Positions 1 to 6,021 of a DNA stretch of 27,782 bases are shown here, piece by piece. The notes under the pieces were generated by a model. The model saw nothing but the letters and a program-made list of their open reading frames with translations, did no database searches and was not told where the DNA came from. The stretch spans positions 1 to 27,782 of the IMG/VR virus record IMGVR_UViG_3300012228_000007, one strand, 5' to 3'. Origin of the DNA: a virus. The first letter of the stretch is position 1, and the number at the start of each line of letters is the position of its first letter. A program made the position numbers and the translations under genes.

Positions 1-123
1 CCCAGGCAGTGGATGATATGCAACTTGGAGACACTATCACCCCTCTCGGAGCATGGAGCGGAGCGACAGCCTATGTACTCGACGATCTTGTTACCCTCAA
101 TGGATCATCCTATCTCTGCATCC
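1..123. repeat. Terminal overlap, copy 1 (circular genome junction)
   Basis: Bases 1-123 are identical to 27660-27782. The tail gene that starts at 26543 stays in frame from 27659 to base 1 and on to its stop at 968. The simplest reading is a circular or circularly permuted genome of 27,659 bp whose assembly was cut with a short overlap. A true 123-bp terminal direct repeat is possible but less likely, since it would lie inside a coding region. Confidence 0.93.
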
Positions 124-968
124 TCGCACACACCAACCACACGCCGCCAAACTCCACCTACTGGCAGCTTGTGGCAAGCAAGGGAGATACAGGAGCAACA
201 GGAAGTACAGGCGCAACAGGCGCAACAGGTGCAACGGGCGCGGCTGGAGAAATACCGGGCACAGGCTGGGTTGCGATTGCGCACACATGGACATATGCAA
301 GCTCAGACGCGCCAGTCTATGCATTCGAGGTAAATGCCGATGTCACGGCAGACGTCAACTACAAACTAGGAAACAAAATCAAATGCACAGTTGGGGGAAC
401 TTCTCGATATGGTTTTATTGTCAAGGTAGGAGCCTATGCGTCTGGTGTAACGCCTGTCTATATCTATTGCGGAACAGACTACACGCTTGCCGCGACCATT
501 TCAGCCCCATACATAAGCAAGTTAAAAAGTCCAGACGGTTTCCCCTTAGATCCCGCGAAATGGACGGTAGTAACAACAGACACAACCCTCAGAACCCAAT
601 CATCCCCTAGTGCCAATACTTGGTATTCCCCTGGATCACTATCAATTGTTGTTCCGATTGGGGCATGGCGTATAAATTATCAAGCAACCATTGGACAGGA
701 TTTTGCAACGACGGGCTACTGCTCTACATACACCTGCTTATCGCGATCGTCTAGTGCATCATCCTCTCCAATCTGTCCAGCGTACTTTTATGTTGGTCTG
801 GTTGCCATTGCAGTGGGCACAGTGGCTAAGTCTGAATGGCTGACACTGGAAGCCAGCAAGATAACGTACTATCCGATCATAATGACAGACGTAGGAAGTG
901 CCGCTTCTCTCCACTTCTTCAATTCCCGCGGAACAATGAGGTTAGAAGCCATATGTGCTTACCTATAA
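1..968 (+). CDS. Tail fibre/receptor-binding protein, C-terminal part (continues from 26543-27659)
   Basis: This is the continuation of the gene starting at 26543. Joined across the junction it encodes 694 residues. The part seen here begins at about residue 373. It holds an aromatic-rich module at about residues 385-430 (W..ATAYVLDDLV, YW near the end) that resembles CBM5/12 chitin-binding-like modules. A collagen-like run of G-x-T triplets (GDTGATGSTGATG...) follows at about residues 433-455, and then a C-terminal domain of about 240 residues that I do not recognise. Collagen-like triplets joining modules are known from phage tail fibres, where they trimerise. Host-surface binding is therefore inferred. 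The window edge cuts the frame, so the first ATG-like codon here is not the true start. Confidence 0.8.
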   Translation, partial: QAVDDMQLGDTITPLGAWSGATAYVLDDLVTLNGSSYLCILAHTNHTPPNSTYWQLVASKGDTGATGSTGATGATGATGAAGEIPGTGWVAIAHTWTYASSDAPVYAFEVNADVTADVNYKLGNKIKCTVGGTSRYGFIVKVGAYASGVTPVYIYCGTDYTLAATISAPYISKLKSPDGFPLDPAKWTVVTTDTTLRTQSSPSANTWYSPGSLSIVVPIGAWRINYQATIGQDFATTGYCSTYTCLSRSSSASSSPICPAYFYVGLVAIAVGTVAKSEWLTLEASKITYYPIIMTDVGSAASLHFFNSRGTMRLEAICAYL

Positions 969-977
969 AGGATCAAC

Positions 978-1115
978 ATGAGCAAAATTGACGAACTACT
1001 TGCGGCAGGCACAACCAATTTTGATTTTTTAGAGCCGCGCCCGCCTGCCGTCTGGTGCAAGCTGGGCGGCACGTTTTTTAGCTTCGTATTTTCGCTGGGC
1101 AATACGAGCAACTAA
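978..1115 (+). pseudogene. Possible truncated phage gene at the edge of the cassette array
   Basis: An ATG follows AAGGATCAAC nine bases after the tail-gene stop. The first 20 or so codons read plausibly as protein (MSKIDELLAAGTTNF...). The frame then runs into DNA that codes on the opposite strand for the 71-residue cassette-type protein, and stops after 45 codons. It may be the remaining 5' end of a late gene interrupted by the array at 1029-3415. A short genuine gene is also possible. I cannot identify the product. Confidence 0.35.
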
Positions 1116-1244
1116 GCGACGATGCTCAATACAATAACTATGCAAACTTGTGTACCTTTGTTCGTTACATCCTTCAAAGGCGCAAATCCCATCATTTGCA
1201 GTTAGACGATCATTTACTTTCCTTCGCTTTATTCCATCTTTCAT
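1029..1244 (-). CDS. Small zinc-ribbon-like protein, distal gene of cassette array
   Basis: Encodes 71 residues from an ATG preceded by AAAGGTG at good spacing. A longer in-frame extension to 1280 would start inside the attC-like site and is not needed. The middle carries C-x4-C, then ten residues, then C-x2-H (CAFEGC...YCIEHR), a likely metal-binding knuckle. The rest is very basic, which suggests nucleic-acid binding. It is the last gene of the array in transcription order. No attC follows it, so it may be a cassette with a lost attC or a resident gene at the boundary. Function unknown. Confidence 0.6.
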   Translation of the reverse strand: MKDGIKRRKVNDRLTANDGICAFEGCNEQRYTSLHSYCIEHRRLVARIAQRKYEAKKRAAQLAPDGRRARL

Positions 1245-1274
1245 TTTTGACACCTTTCTTTTGAGGGCGAAGCC

Positions 1275-1387
1275 GTCCAACGGCTTGCGTTACCCGCCCT
1301 ATGCAGGCAAGTTACTTTCGGATTTCACGACATCAGGCAGGCTCAAAACGCCAGCCTTCAAAGAGTCGGGTTCACGCGGTGTTAGGC
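1275..1387 (-). other. attC-like recombination site 1
   Basis: The site is 113 bp. On the plus strand it begins GTCCAAC (RYYYAAC) and ends GTTAGGC (GTTRRRY), the outer boxes of an integron attC. The inner arms GCGTTACCCG and CGGGTTCACGC pair with extrahelical bases on one side, as attC sites do. The same outer and inner pattern recurs at three further sites at 2030, 2555 and 3081. It lies between the methyltransferase gene and the 1029-1244 gene. Confidence 0.8.
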
Positions 1388-2021
1388 ACGTTATCATCTG
1401 CGAACCTAGCCATTCTGTATATGCGGGCGGGATTGCTTCAACGAGTTCAGCCCTAGTCATCCAACCAATACCCATTGCTTTTTTCGCTTTGGCTATTGGA
1501 GTGACGTTACCTGTGACTGTAATAAATTCTCCATTGGGATGTATTTGATCTCCATTCTTTCCGCCATTGCTTGATCGGGAGTGATGGTTGCATGAAGCAG
1601 GCGACATCATGATCGCAGGGTTGCACATAAATAACCGATGCCTAAAAACTCGTAAACCAAACATCGAGCCACAGAGCATTATGTAATTTGTCATTGGTGC
1701 GTCTTCGACATTCTCGACGATGTAAGGTTTGCCAGTCTCAATCAGGGCATCAATGGTTGGCTGAAGTAGATCGGGATGATTGTTTTGCGACCCGCTCAAC
1801 TTTGTAATTCTTGAATACCTTTGGCATGGCGGGCTTGCATGGATGACATCAAACTCCTGATAATGCTCTGCTAGATATTCGAGTGCGTCTGCATAGTGGA
1901 ACTCAAACGGGTAATGCGGCTGTGGGTCTTTATCAACGCCCACAACTTCAAAGCCCGCACGGGAATAACCCATACCTGCCCCACCAGCACAACAATATAA
2001 ATCGAGCAACTTTGGTTTCAT
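1299..2021 (-). CDS. C5 cytosine DNA methyltransferase (cassette gene)
   Basis: 240 residues. Motif I is at residues 6-24 (LDLYCCAGGAGMGYSRAGF). The catalytic motif IV SPPCQ is at 63-67, with Cys66 as nucleophile, and motif VI ENVED is at 103-107. The enzyme would transfer methyl groups from SAM to C5 of cytosine. It is shorter than typical Dcm/HhaI enzymes, so its target-recognition part is small. I chose the ATG only 8 nt past the core GTTAGGC of attC2 because the conserved fold begins there. There is no clear ribosome site, which is common for cassette genes. The last ~29 codons lie inside attC1, so the C-terminal tail is attC-derived. No restriction partner is visible, so an anti-restriction or regulatory role is likely. 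Confidence 0.9.
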   Translation of the reverse strand: MKPKLLDLYCCAGGAGMGYSRAGFEVVGVDKDPQPHYPFEFHYADALEYLAEHYQEFDVIHASPPCQRYSRITKLSGSQNNHPDLLQPTIDALIETGKPYIVENVEDAPMTNYIMLCGSMFGLRVFRHRLFMCNPAIMMSPASCNHHSRSSNGGKNGDQIHPNGEFITVTGNVTPIAKAKKAMGIGWMTRAELVEAIPPAYTEWLGSQMITCLTPREPDSLKAGVLSLPDVVKSESNLPA

Positions 2022-2029
2022 AAGCAAGT

Positions 2030-2158
2030 GCCTAACGGTTTGCGTTACTGGTTTGTGGGCGGGCTGGGTAACTGCCTGAGAGCAGGATAAACCCGAAGCC
2101 AGAAAAAAACTTGTAAACCGCGCAGACTCCCACAAATCCAGTGCACGCGGTGTTAGAC
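2030..2158 (-). other. attC-like recombination site 2
   Basis: The site is 129 bp, from GCCTAAC to GTTAGAC on the plus strand. Inner arms pair over a long stretch: GCGTTACTGGTTTGTGGG against CCCACAAATCCAGTGCACGC, with unpaired bases at the usual attC positions. The stop codon of the upstream gene (2162-2164) lies 3 nt before the first box, and the next gene starts 8 nt past the other box. That is the packing expected of gene cassettes. Confidence 0.88.
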
Positions 2159-2161
2159 CCG

Positions 2162-2530
2162 CTAAAAGTTTGGTTCGTTTTCTGCGGGTTCAGGCAAACG
2201 CTTCAAGCGATAAACCTGTTGTTGGAGTTCATCGGCGCGTGTTCTGAGTTCGTCGAACTGCTCTTTTGTTACCAGTTCGGGAACATACACGCTAACTGGA
2301 TTCACTCGGCATTGTTCAGCGGTGTGCGTGGCTACTTCTTGGCTTGTGAATGTCACGCAATAAATAGCGGCTTCGCCATAAAACTGCGTGAACTCTGAGA
2401 ATGTAGAAGTTGCAGGAACATCAACGCGCAACATCGGCGTTCCAAGTAATTCGCTTTTTTGAATGAGACCTGCAACAACCTTGTGTCCCATCAATTCCAC
2501 GATACCCCATTGTTGAATTTCGTCTGACAT
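2162..2530 (-). CDS. Conserved phage-type hypothetical protein (cassette gene)
   Basis: 122 residues, starting at an ATG with AAAGGAG six bases upstream. An in-frame upstream start at 2548 lacks such a site. The N-terminus (WGIVELMGHKVVAG) and the middle (GEAAIYCVTFTSQEVA) resemble a small family common in phages and mobile elements whose function I do not know. The C-terminal third is a predicted helix rich in Glu, Arg and Gln (QFDELRTRADELQQQ). It lies between attC3 and attC2. Confidence 0.75.
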   Translation of the reverse strand: MSDEIQQWGIVELMGHKVVAGLIQKSELLGTPMLRVDVPATSTFSEFTQFYGEAAIYCVTFTSQEVATHTAEQCRVNPVSVYVPELVTKEQFDELRTRADELQQQVYRLKRLPEPAENEPNF

Positions 2531-2554
2531 ATCAATCTCCTTTTGCAAGATAGG

Positions 2555-2643
2555 GTCTAACGGCTGGCGTTAGTTGCGCGAGCCTTGATTACTGTCCGAT
2601 TTTGCCTCACGTGGCGAAGCGTCAACTGCACGCCGTGTTAGCC
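2555..2643 (-). other. attC-like recombination site 3
   Basis: The site is 89 bp, bounded by GTCTAAC and GTTAGCC on the plus strand. The second box departs from GTTRRRY at one position. The inner arms GCGTTAGTTG and CAACTGCACGC pair with extrahelical T and GC. The TAA in the GCGTTA arm, read on the minus strand, is the stop of the upstream ASCH gene, the same arrangement as in attC4. Confidence 0.83.
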
Positions 2644-3058
2644 CGCATTCCCATAGGGACAGCGCCCCTTTTGCTGGGACTGGCTCAGGCAAGGCTACAA
2701 TGTTTTCAAGTATCCACATATAGCGACCAATTGCGTAATTGCCAAATGCAAGCTCATGCTCAGATGCAACTACCACACCAATAATTTTCTTCACTTCAAC
2801 AAGATTGCACGTGGCTATGATGCACCCAATTGGAAACGAATGACTTCCCAAATATGTTTCATTGAGTTTCACATAAGTGCCCAGATATGATCTAAATGGC
2901 TCTTTGAAACAAAGGTGCTGCGCTTCTTGTGGAAAACCTTTGGCGGCATGGATAGCAAGCTGACCGCGATAGGTTGTATTCCATGAGCGAGTTTCTATTT
3001 TCTTCGCCCCGATTGCCACCAATGTAGCCCAGGGCTGGGTAAGGGTAAGTGCTTTCAC
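2570..3058 (-). CDS. ASCH-domain protein (cassette gene)
   Basis: 162 residues from a GTG start with AAAAGGAG upstream. The N-terminus (KALTLTQPWATLVAIGAKKIETRSW, then YRGQLAIHAAKG) is the hallmark of ASCH/PUA-like domains. These bind RNA or modified nucleosides, and one bacterial branch (YqfB) hydrolyses N4-acetylcytidine. A beta-rich core follows (IGCIIATCNLVEV). The last ~24 residues are encoded by attC3 and are probably not part of the fold. Its place among DNA-modification cassettes suggests a nucleic-acid role, but the substrate cannot be read from the sequence. Confidence 0.85.
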   Translation of the reverse strand: MKALTLTQPWATLVAIGAKKIETRSWNTTYRGQLAIHAAKGFPQEAQHLCFKEPFRSYLGTYVKLNETYLGSHSFPIGCIIATCNLVEVKKIIGVVVASEHELAFGNYAIGRYMWILENIVALPEPVPAKGALSLWECGLTRRAVDASPREAKSDSNQGSRN

Positions 3059-3080
3059 GGCTCTCCTTTTGCAAGATGCG

Positions 3081-3176
3081 GGCTAACGGCTTGCGTTAGC
3101 CGCTGATGGTGGGGGGATTGGATTCGCCGTCCGATTGCGCCAGCCCACCATCAGTCGGCTGCACGCTTTGTTCGGC
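3081..3176 (-). other. attC-like recombination site 4
   Basis: The site is 96 bp, from GGCTAAC to GTTCGGC on the plus strand. The inner arms GCGTTAGCCGCTGATGGTGGG and CCCACCATCAGTCGGCTGCACGC pair over about 18 positions with the unpaired bases typical of attC. GCGTTA and TGCACGC are shared with sites 2 and 3. The box GTTCGGC resembles the GTTCGGT at the end of the array leader and the GTTCGGA of attC5. Confidence 0.85.
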
Positions 3177-3365
3177 GGCTTTCCATTCTTGCGAACCACA
3201 CACGCACATATAACCATGCAGGCGAGTGTGAACTGCATTAGCGATAGTATGCTGGCGACCACATCGCACACACTCCTCATCACGATTCCAAAACAAATCA
3301 GCAAACGGACGATTTGCAAGATCGGCATTCGCTTTTTGCCATTTAACTTTATTCCAGGGTTTCAT
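3096..3365 (-). CDS. Zinc-ribbon hypothetical protein, first cassette gene
   Basis: 89 residues, ATG preceded by AAAGGAG. Two cysteine pairs (CVRCG and CVCG, about 22 residues apart) form a likely zinc ribbon. The acidic/aromatic N-terminus (PWNKVKWQKANADL) is not recognised. The stop codon lies in the inner arm of attC4, so about the last 25 residues are attC-encoded tail. It is the cassette next to the leader at 3381-3415. Confidence 0.7.
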   Translation of the reverse strand: MKPWNKVKWQKANADLANRPFADLFWNRDEECVRCGRQHTIANAVHTRLHGYMCVCGSQEWKAAEQSVQPTDGGLAQSDGESNPPTISG

Positions 3366-3380
3366 CGTTTCTCCTTTGCC

Positions 3381-3415
3381 ACCGAACTAGTGTTTATGCG
3401 GAATGTACATCAAAA
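3381..3415 (-). other. attI-like leader of cassette array 1 (L1)
   Basis: On the minus strand this 35-bp segment begins TTTTGATGTACATTCCG and ends GTTCGGT, an integron-type core. It matches 30 of 35 positions of a second copy at 14285-14319, which also heads a cassette. It follows the stop codon of the 3424-3810 gene by 8 bp and precedes the first cassette gene. Role as the insertion site is inferred from position and duplication. Confidence 0.65.
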
Positions 3416-3423
3416 TTCTAACC

Positions 3424-3810
3424 TTAATTAAGTTTCGCATGCGCTATCTCCGCTTCGTCAACCAGATCAACCAGCTTATACAAATCTCCAAGAAGCGAAG
3501 GCGGCAGGAACATTGCACTCGTTTCGACAATCTTAAGAAATACCTTCTCCGTCTGAGCAATGATAGGCCATAGTTTTTTCAAAAACAACCGCAGAATTTT
3601 ATTCCGATCATAAAGCTCAACCATGCGGATACGTTCAGCGCGAACATGCTCAATAGCCAATTCAATCGTACTCTCGCCAGTCATATCAAGCAATACCTGC
3701 AAGGTTTGCTGCCCACGCAAGGGACGGAAAGAAAATAAATCCGCACTCACCAGCGCATATTGTTTTCCGTCCTTCACGACTACAAACTCATCTCCATCAT
3801 TCACTGACAT
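3424..3810 (-). CDS. Hypothetical early protein
   Basis: 128 residues from the ATG at MSVNDGDEF, with GGAG ten bases upstream. The start overlaps the end of the SH3-lipoprotein gene by 10 bp, which suggests translational coupling. The N-terminal third looks beta-rich (DEFVVVKDGKQYALVS). The rest is helical, with a basic segment (RNKILRLFLKKLW). No known family is recognised. It is the last gene of the minus-strand operon before the cassette leader. Confidence 0.7.
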   Translation of the reverse strand: MSVNDGDEFVVVKDGKQYALVSADLFSFRPLRGQQTLQVLLDMTGESTIELAIEHVRAERIRMVELYDRNKILRLFLKKLWPIIAQTEKVFLKIVETSAMFLPPSLLGDLYKLVDLVDEAEIAHAKLN

Positions 3811-4139
3811 CTTAGATAATCTCCATTCACCCACTCGGCAGGCTTGACCATCGCCCATCCATGGAACCAATCTGTCACGCGGACACGATCCCCGTTTGAC
3901 AATTGATACAGCACGGCCCAACTCACGGCGGGACCACCACGCACGTTCAAAGACTCCAGCGCCGAGACCTCGCACCATATCACACGCGACGGCTCAACTA
4001 CGTCAGAGTTGATCGCCACCGCCAGAATCGGCGTTGCTTCAGTCGGCTCAGTCGGCGCGGACACCGCGCTCGCCGCGCAAGCCAGGCTACTCAATATCAA
4101 TGGGATAAATAGTAATAGAAAAGTTTTTTCTTTTTTCAA
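3801..4139 (-). CDS. SH3-domain lipoprotein
   Basis: 113 residues from a TTG start with GGAGG seven bases upstream. This start gives a clean signal peptide (two lysines, then a hydrophobic FLLLFIPLILSS) ending in a lipobox-like LSSLAC, so the mature protein would carry a lipid on its Cys. After a Thr/Pro/Glu linker comes a bacterial SH3-like domain (ESLNVRGGPAVSWAVLYQLSNG). An exported, membrane-anchored protein in an early operon could alter the envelope of the lysogen or block superinfection. That role is inferred. It overlaps the preceding gene by 53 bp. Confidence 0.78.
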   Translation of the reverse strand: MKKEKTFLLLFIPLILSSLACAASAVSAPTEPTEATPILAVAINSDVVEPSRVIWCEVSALESLNVRGGPAVSWAVLYQLSNGDRVRVTDWFHGWAMVKPAEWVNGDYLRCQ

Positions 4140-4326
4140 GTCGCGCCTCCAAGACAAGGGATTCAAGCTGGACTTCAACATTTTTCAAGTCGTTATACTC
4201 GAGCATCCATTCCTTTCTTCCAATCTTCGCATGACGATACATCCCGGCGTTGAACGCCTTCGCCTTGCGGACATAAGTCACAGCCGCCAACATCACGCGC
4301 AGAAACTTCATCGGGAGTGTGATCAT
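4087..4326 (-). CDS. Hypothetical small basic protein
   Basis: 79 residues. The ATG overlaps the TGA of the upstream gene (ATGA), indicating coupled translation. Sequence MITLPMKFLRVMLAAV at the start is hydrophobic, followed by a Lys/Arg-rich stretch with aromatic residues (YRHAKIGRKEWMLEY). The end is acidic/hydrophobic. No family recognised. Confidence 0.6.
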   Translation of the reverse strand: MITLPMKFLRVMLAAVTYVRKAKAFNAGMYRHAKIGRKEWMLEYNDLKNVEVQLESLVLEARLEKRKNFSITIYPIDIE

Positions 4327-4634
4327 TTCTTCACCTTCCTTAGATACAATTCTGGACTCTCCCACACTTTGGGCCGCGAACCAGTCACCCGCTTTCGCTT
4401 ACGCTCAGACGGCAGGACTCGCGGCAGGGTCAGTTTCTTGCGCGTCTCAGGGTTCGGCGGGACAATTCCATTCAACGCCAGGTTCCAGGCATAGGTATGA
4501 TACACACCCAACTTGTCACCCACAGCCCGCCAATTGCCCAGGCGTTTTTTAGCCCTCAGCAGCCGCACTTGCGCCTTTTCAATGCGTTCCACATCCAGTG
4601 GATTTACATGCGCCAGGTGCCTGTTATGGGTCAT
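4323..4634 (-). CDS. Putative HTH DNA-binding protein
   Basis: 103 residues from an ATG with AGGAGG upstream. The ATG overlaps the stop of the preceding gene. Residues ~25-60 (RLLRAKKRLGNWRAVGDKLGVYHTYAWNLALNG) look like a helix-turn-helix of the type that counts a repeat unit and then recognises DNA. A very basic C-terminus follows (PSERKRKRVTGSR). It could bind the nearby origin or an operator. Neither target nor family is certain. Confidence 0.65.
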   Translation of the reverse strand: MTHNRHLAHVNPLDVERIEKAQVRLLRAKKRLGNWRAVGDKLGVYHTYAWNLALNGIVPPNPETRKKLTLPRVLPSERKRKRVTGSRPKVWESPELYLRKVKK

Positions 4635-4837
4635 AACAAGACCTCCTGAACGGCATCCGTGACAGGATGACGCTTCAACCAGTCCGTTTTGTTGCGGACA
4701 TCGGCTTCCCACCGCTTAGAAGTCAGTAAATCACCTCGCAATCTGCCCCCATCGAAATATTGTCTTTGCGACTTCATCATCTCATCGACAGCCAAAAGGT
4801 ATTGCTCGAAATGAGCGAGCCGTTCTTCTTTTGTCAT
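4631..4837 (-). CDS. Hypothetical small helical protein
   Basis: 68 residues from an ATG with GGAGG five bases upstream. Its stop overlaps the next start by four bases. The protein is charged and mostly helical (KEERLAHFEQYLLAVDEMMKS). It is the first gene downstream of the origin region and the AT-rich segment at 4849-4868. No family recognised. Confidence 0.65.
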   Translation of the reverse strand: MTKEERLAHFEQYLLAVDEMMKSQRQYFDGGRLRGDLLTSKRWEADVRNKTDWLKRHPVTDAVQEVLL

Positions 4838-4849
4838 TCATACCTCCAT

Positions 4850-5165
4850 GTGTAATATATAAATTTATGGATTAGTAGTAGTAGTAGGGAAAGGTACATC
4901 TCCCGTTTTTCACATTTGTTGCGTAATGAAGAAAGCGAAGATTTTAGAGTGAGGGAGATGTACCTTTTGCCTGTGGATAACTCAGGTACAACCCAGGTAC
5001 ATCTACCCCAAATCAGGTACATCTTTTCAGAAACGAGCCAACCTGTGGATAACTCAGCCACTTGTACCTTTTCAGTGGGAGATGTACCTAATCTATCCAC
5101 ATACTTATCCACAGTTTTAACTCTCCAAATAAGAGAGATGTACATTTTTAGAGGCACTTGTACCT
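4850..5165. other. Replication origin with iterons and DnaA boxes
   Basis: Three perfect DnaA boxes (TTATCCACA) lie at 4972-4980 and 5044-5052 (minus strand) and 5105-5113 (plus strand). A one-mismatch box CTATCCACA lies at 5093-5101. Interspersed is the 9-mer GGTACATCT/AGATGTACC at 4893, 4956, 4996, 5016 and 5080, with variants at 4985, 5062, 5136 and 5156. A 16-bp unit CCTGTGGATAACTCAG occurs twice, 72 bp apart. An AT-rich stretch (4849-4868) and a TAG triplet repeat (4873-4888) flank the left side. This is the usual make-up of an iteron origin with an unwinding element. The iteron-binding protein is not identified. Confidence 0.85.
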
Positions 5166-5578
5166 GGCTTCTGTTTGGACGACATCGGGACCAGCAGGAG
5201 CCTATCCCCTTCGGACTCATACTTCCAGTAGTAGTCCTCGTACGCATCGGGCAGAGATTGGAACTGCTTTACATAGTCCATCCAACCGCTTTCAGACCAA
5301 TACCAGACATTCAGTAGTCGGCGGTCACGCAAGCGACAATCGCAAAGCAGTTGATCTTCGAACTGTTGCCGAAGAATAAGCGGGACATCGGGCGCGTCAC
5401 CATCCATTTGCACCACAGGAACAGGATACACACTCGTAATTGAGCAAGTGACATCCACACTATTCCACCCAATCTCGACCATCGAGCGGCACATTCCCCG
5501 ATTCTTATAGTGCAATTCCCAATTCACACCGCGCAGCCGATACACATCGGCTTTTCTCACGACCTGCCGCCTAGCCAT
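5117..5578 (-). CDS. Hypothetical protein next to the origin
   Basis: 153 residues from the ATG at MARRQVVRKADVYRLRG, with an 8-bp overlap with the upstream gene. The sequence is rich in Trp and Tyr (NVWYWSESGWMDYVKQF, EDYYWKYESEGDRLLL) and has a basic N-terminus. Its 3' end reaches into the iteron region. An origin-binding role is conceivable from position only. I do not recognise a Rep fold. Confidence 0.65.
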   Translation of the reverse strand: MARRQVVRKADVYRLRGVNWELHYKNRGMCRSMVEIGWNSVDVTCSITSVYPVPVVQMDGDAPDVPLILRQQFEDQLLCDCRLRDRRLLNVWYWSESGWMDYVKQFQSLPDAYEDYYWKYESEGDRLLLVPMSSKQKPGTSASKNVHLSYLES

Positions 5579-5801
5579 GGTACACATCCACCAATTCAGC
5601 CAGGGTATCCACCAGCAGTTGACGGCCAGCGTCACGAGCACCTTCCACCGTCTCACAGTCACGCGTGATCTTAACCGTCGAGCCAACCTTCACCAGCGCA
5701 TAGTAGGTTCCACTCGCAGTCATATGACCTGCAATCTGCCATTCAAAGCCATCGTTTTCACCGCTAAGAAGAAAATCATAGAACAAACGCAATTCAGGCA
5801 T
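5571..5801 (-). CDS. Hypothetical small protein
   Basis: 76 residues from an ATG with AAGGAG five bases upstream. It appears to be a compact alpha/beta protein: beta strands around FEWQIAGHM, GTYYALVKVGST and VKITRDCETVEG, then a helix (ARDAGRQLLVDTLAELV). No family recognised. It sits between the zinc-finger gene and the origin-proximal gene. Confidence 0.65.
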   Translation of the reverse strand: MPELRLFYDFLLSGENDGFEWQIAGHMTASGTYYALVKVGSTVKITRDCETVEGARDAGRQLLVDTLAELVDVYHG

Positions 5802-5845
5802 TTTAGCTCCTTCCGGGGTGTGGACATCGCCCACACCCCGCATCA

Positions 5846-5995
5846 CTAAACGGTAACGGCACGTGTCGTAACATTTCCGCCATCCTTGACCATCTTTCGC
5901 CTATGGTCACGATGCCAACTAACTCGATGATCGTCACAACAAAACCGCGACCTCGTGTCGGCGGTTCGCTTGCGCTCACCGCACCACTCGCACAC
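5846..5995 (-). CDS. Small zinc-finger protein
   Basis: 49 residues from a GTG start (MCEWCGERKR...). It carries C-x2-C at residues 2-5 and a CC-x2-H at about residues 21-25 (RFCCDDHRVSWHRDHR). These match small phage and plasmid zinc-finger proteins with a second half of the form RFC..D..HR. The basic character suggests DNA or RNA binding. There is no strong ribosome site, so the start is uncertain. The gene follows the membrane-protein gene directly. A competing frame over the same bases has no such pattern. Confidence 0.55.
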   Translation of the reverse strand: MCEWCGERKRTADTRSRFCCDDHRVSWHRDHRRKMVKDGGNVTTRAVTV

Positions 5996-6021
5996 AATCC
6001 AAAACTTTCTGCGACGACGAC

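Noticed and set aside
1-123. Transposon or insertion-sequence ends
   Set aside because: The repeat is at the window ends only and is explained by circularity. No transposase is present.
1150-1548. 132-codon plus-strand frame
   Set aside because: It is antisense to the methyltransferase and attC1.
4871-4889. TAG triplet run as CRISPR or microsatellite
   Set aside because: Only about five triplets with no spacers. No CRISPR array is seen anywhere in the window.
4834-5247. 137-codon minus-strand frame across the origin
   Set aside because: It translates iterons and DnaA boxes into low-quality repetitive sequence and has no ribosome site.
5117-5578. Replication initiator (Rep) for the iteron origin
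   Set aside because: Position is right, but no winged-helix or other Rep pattern is visible, so it is left as hypothetical.
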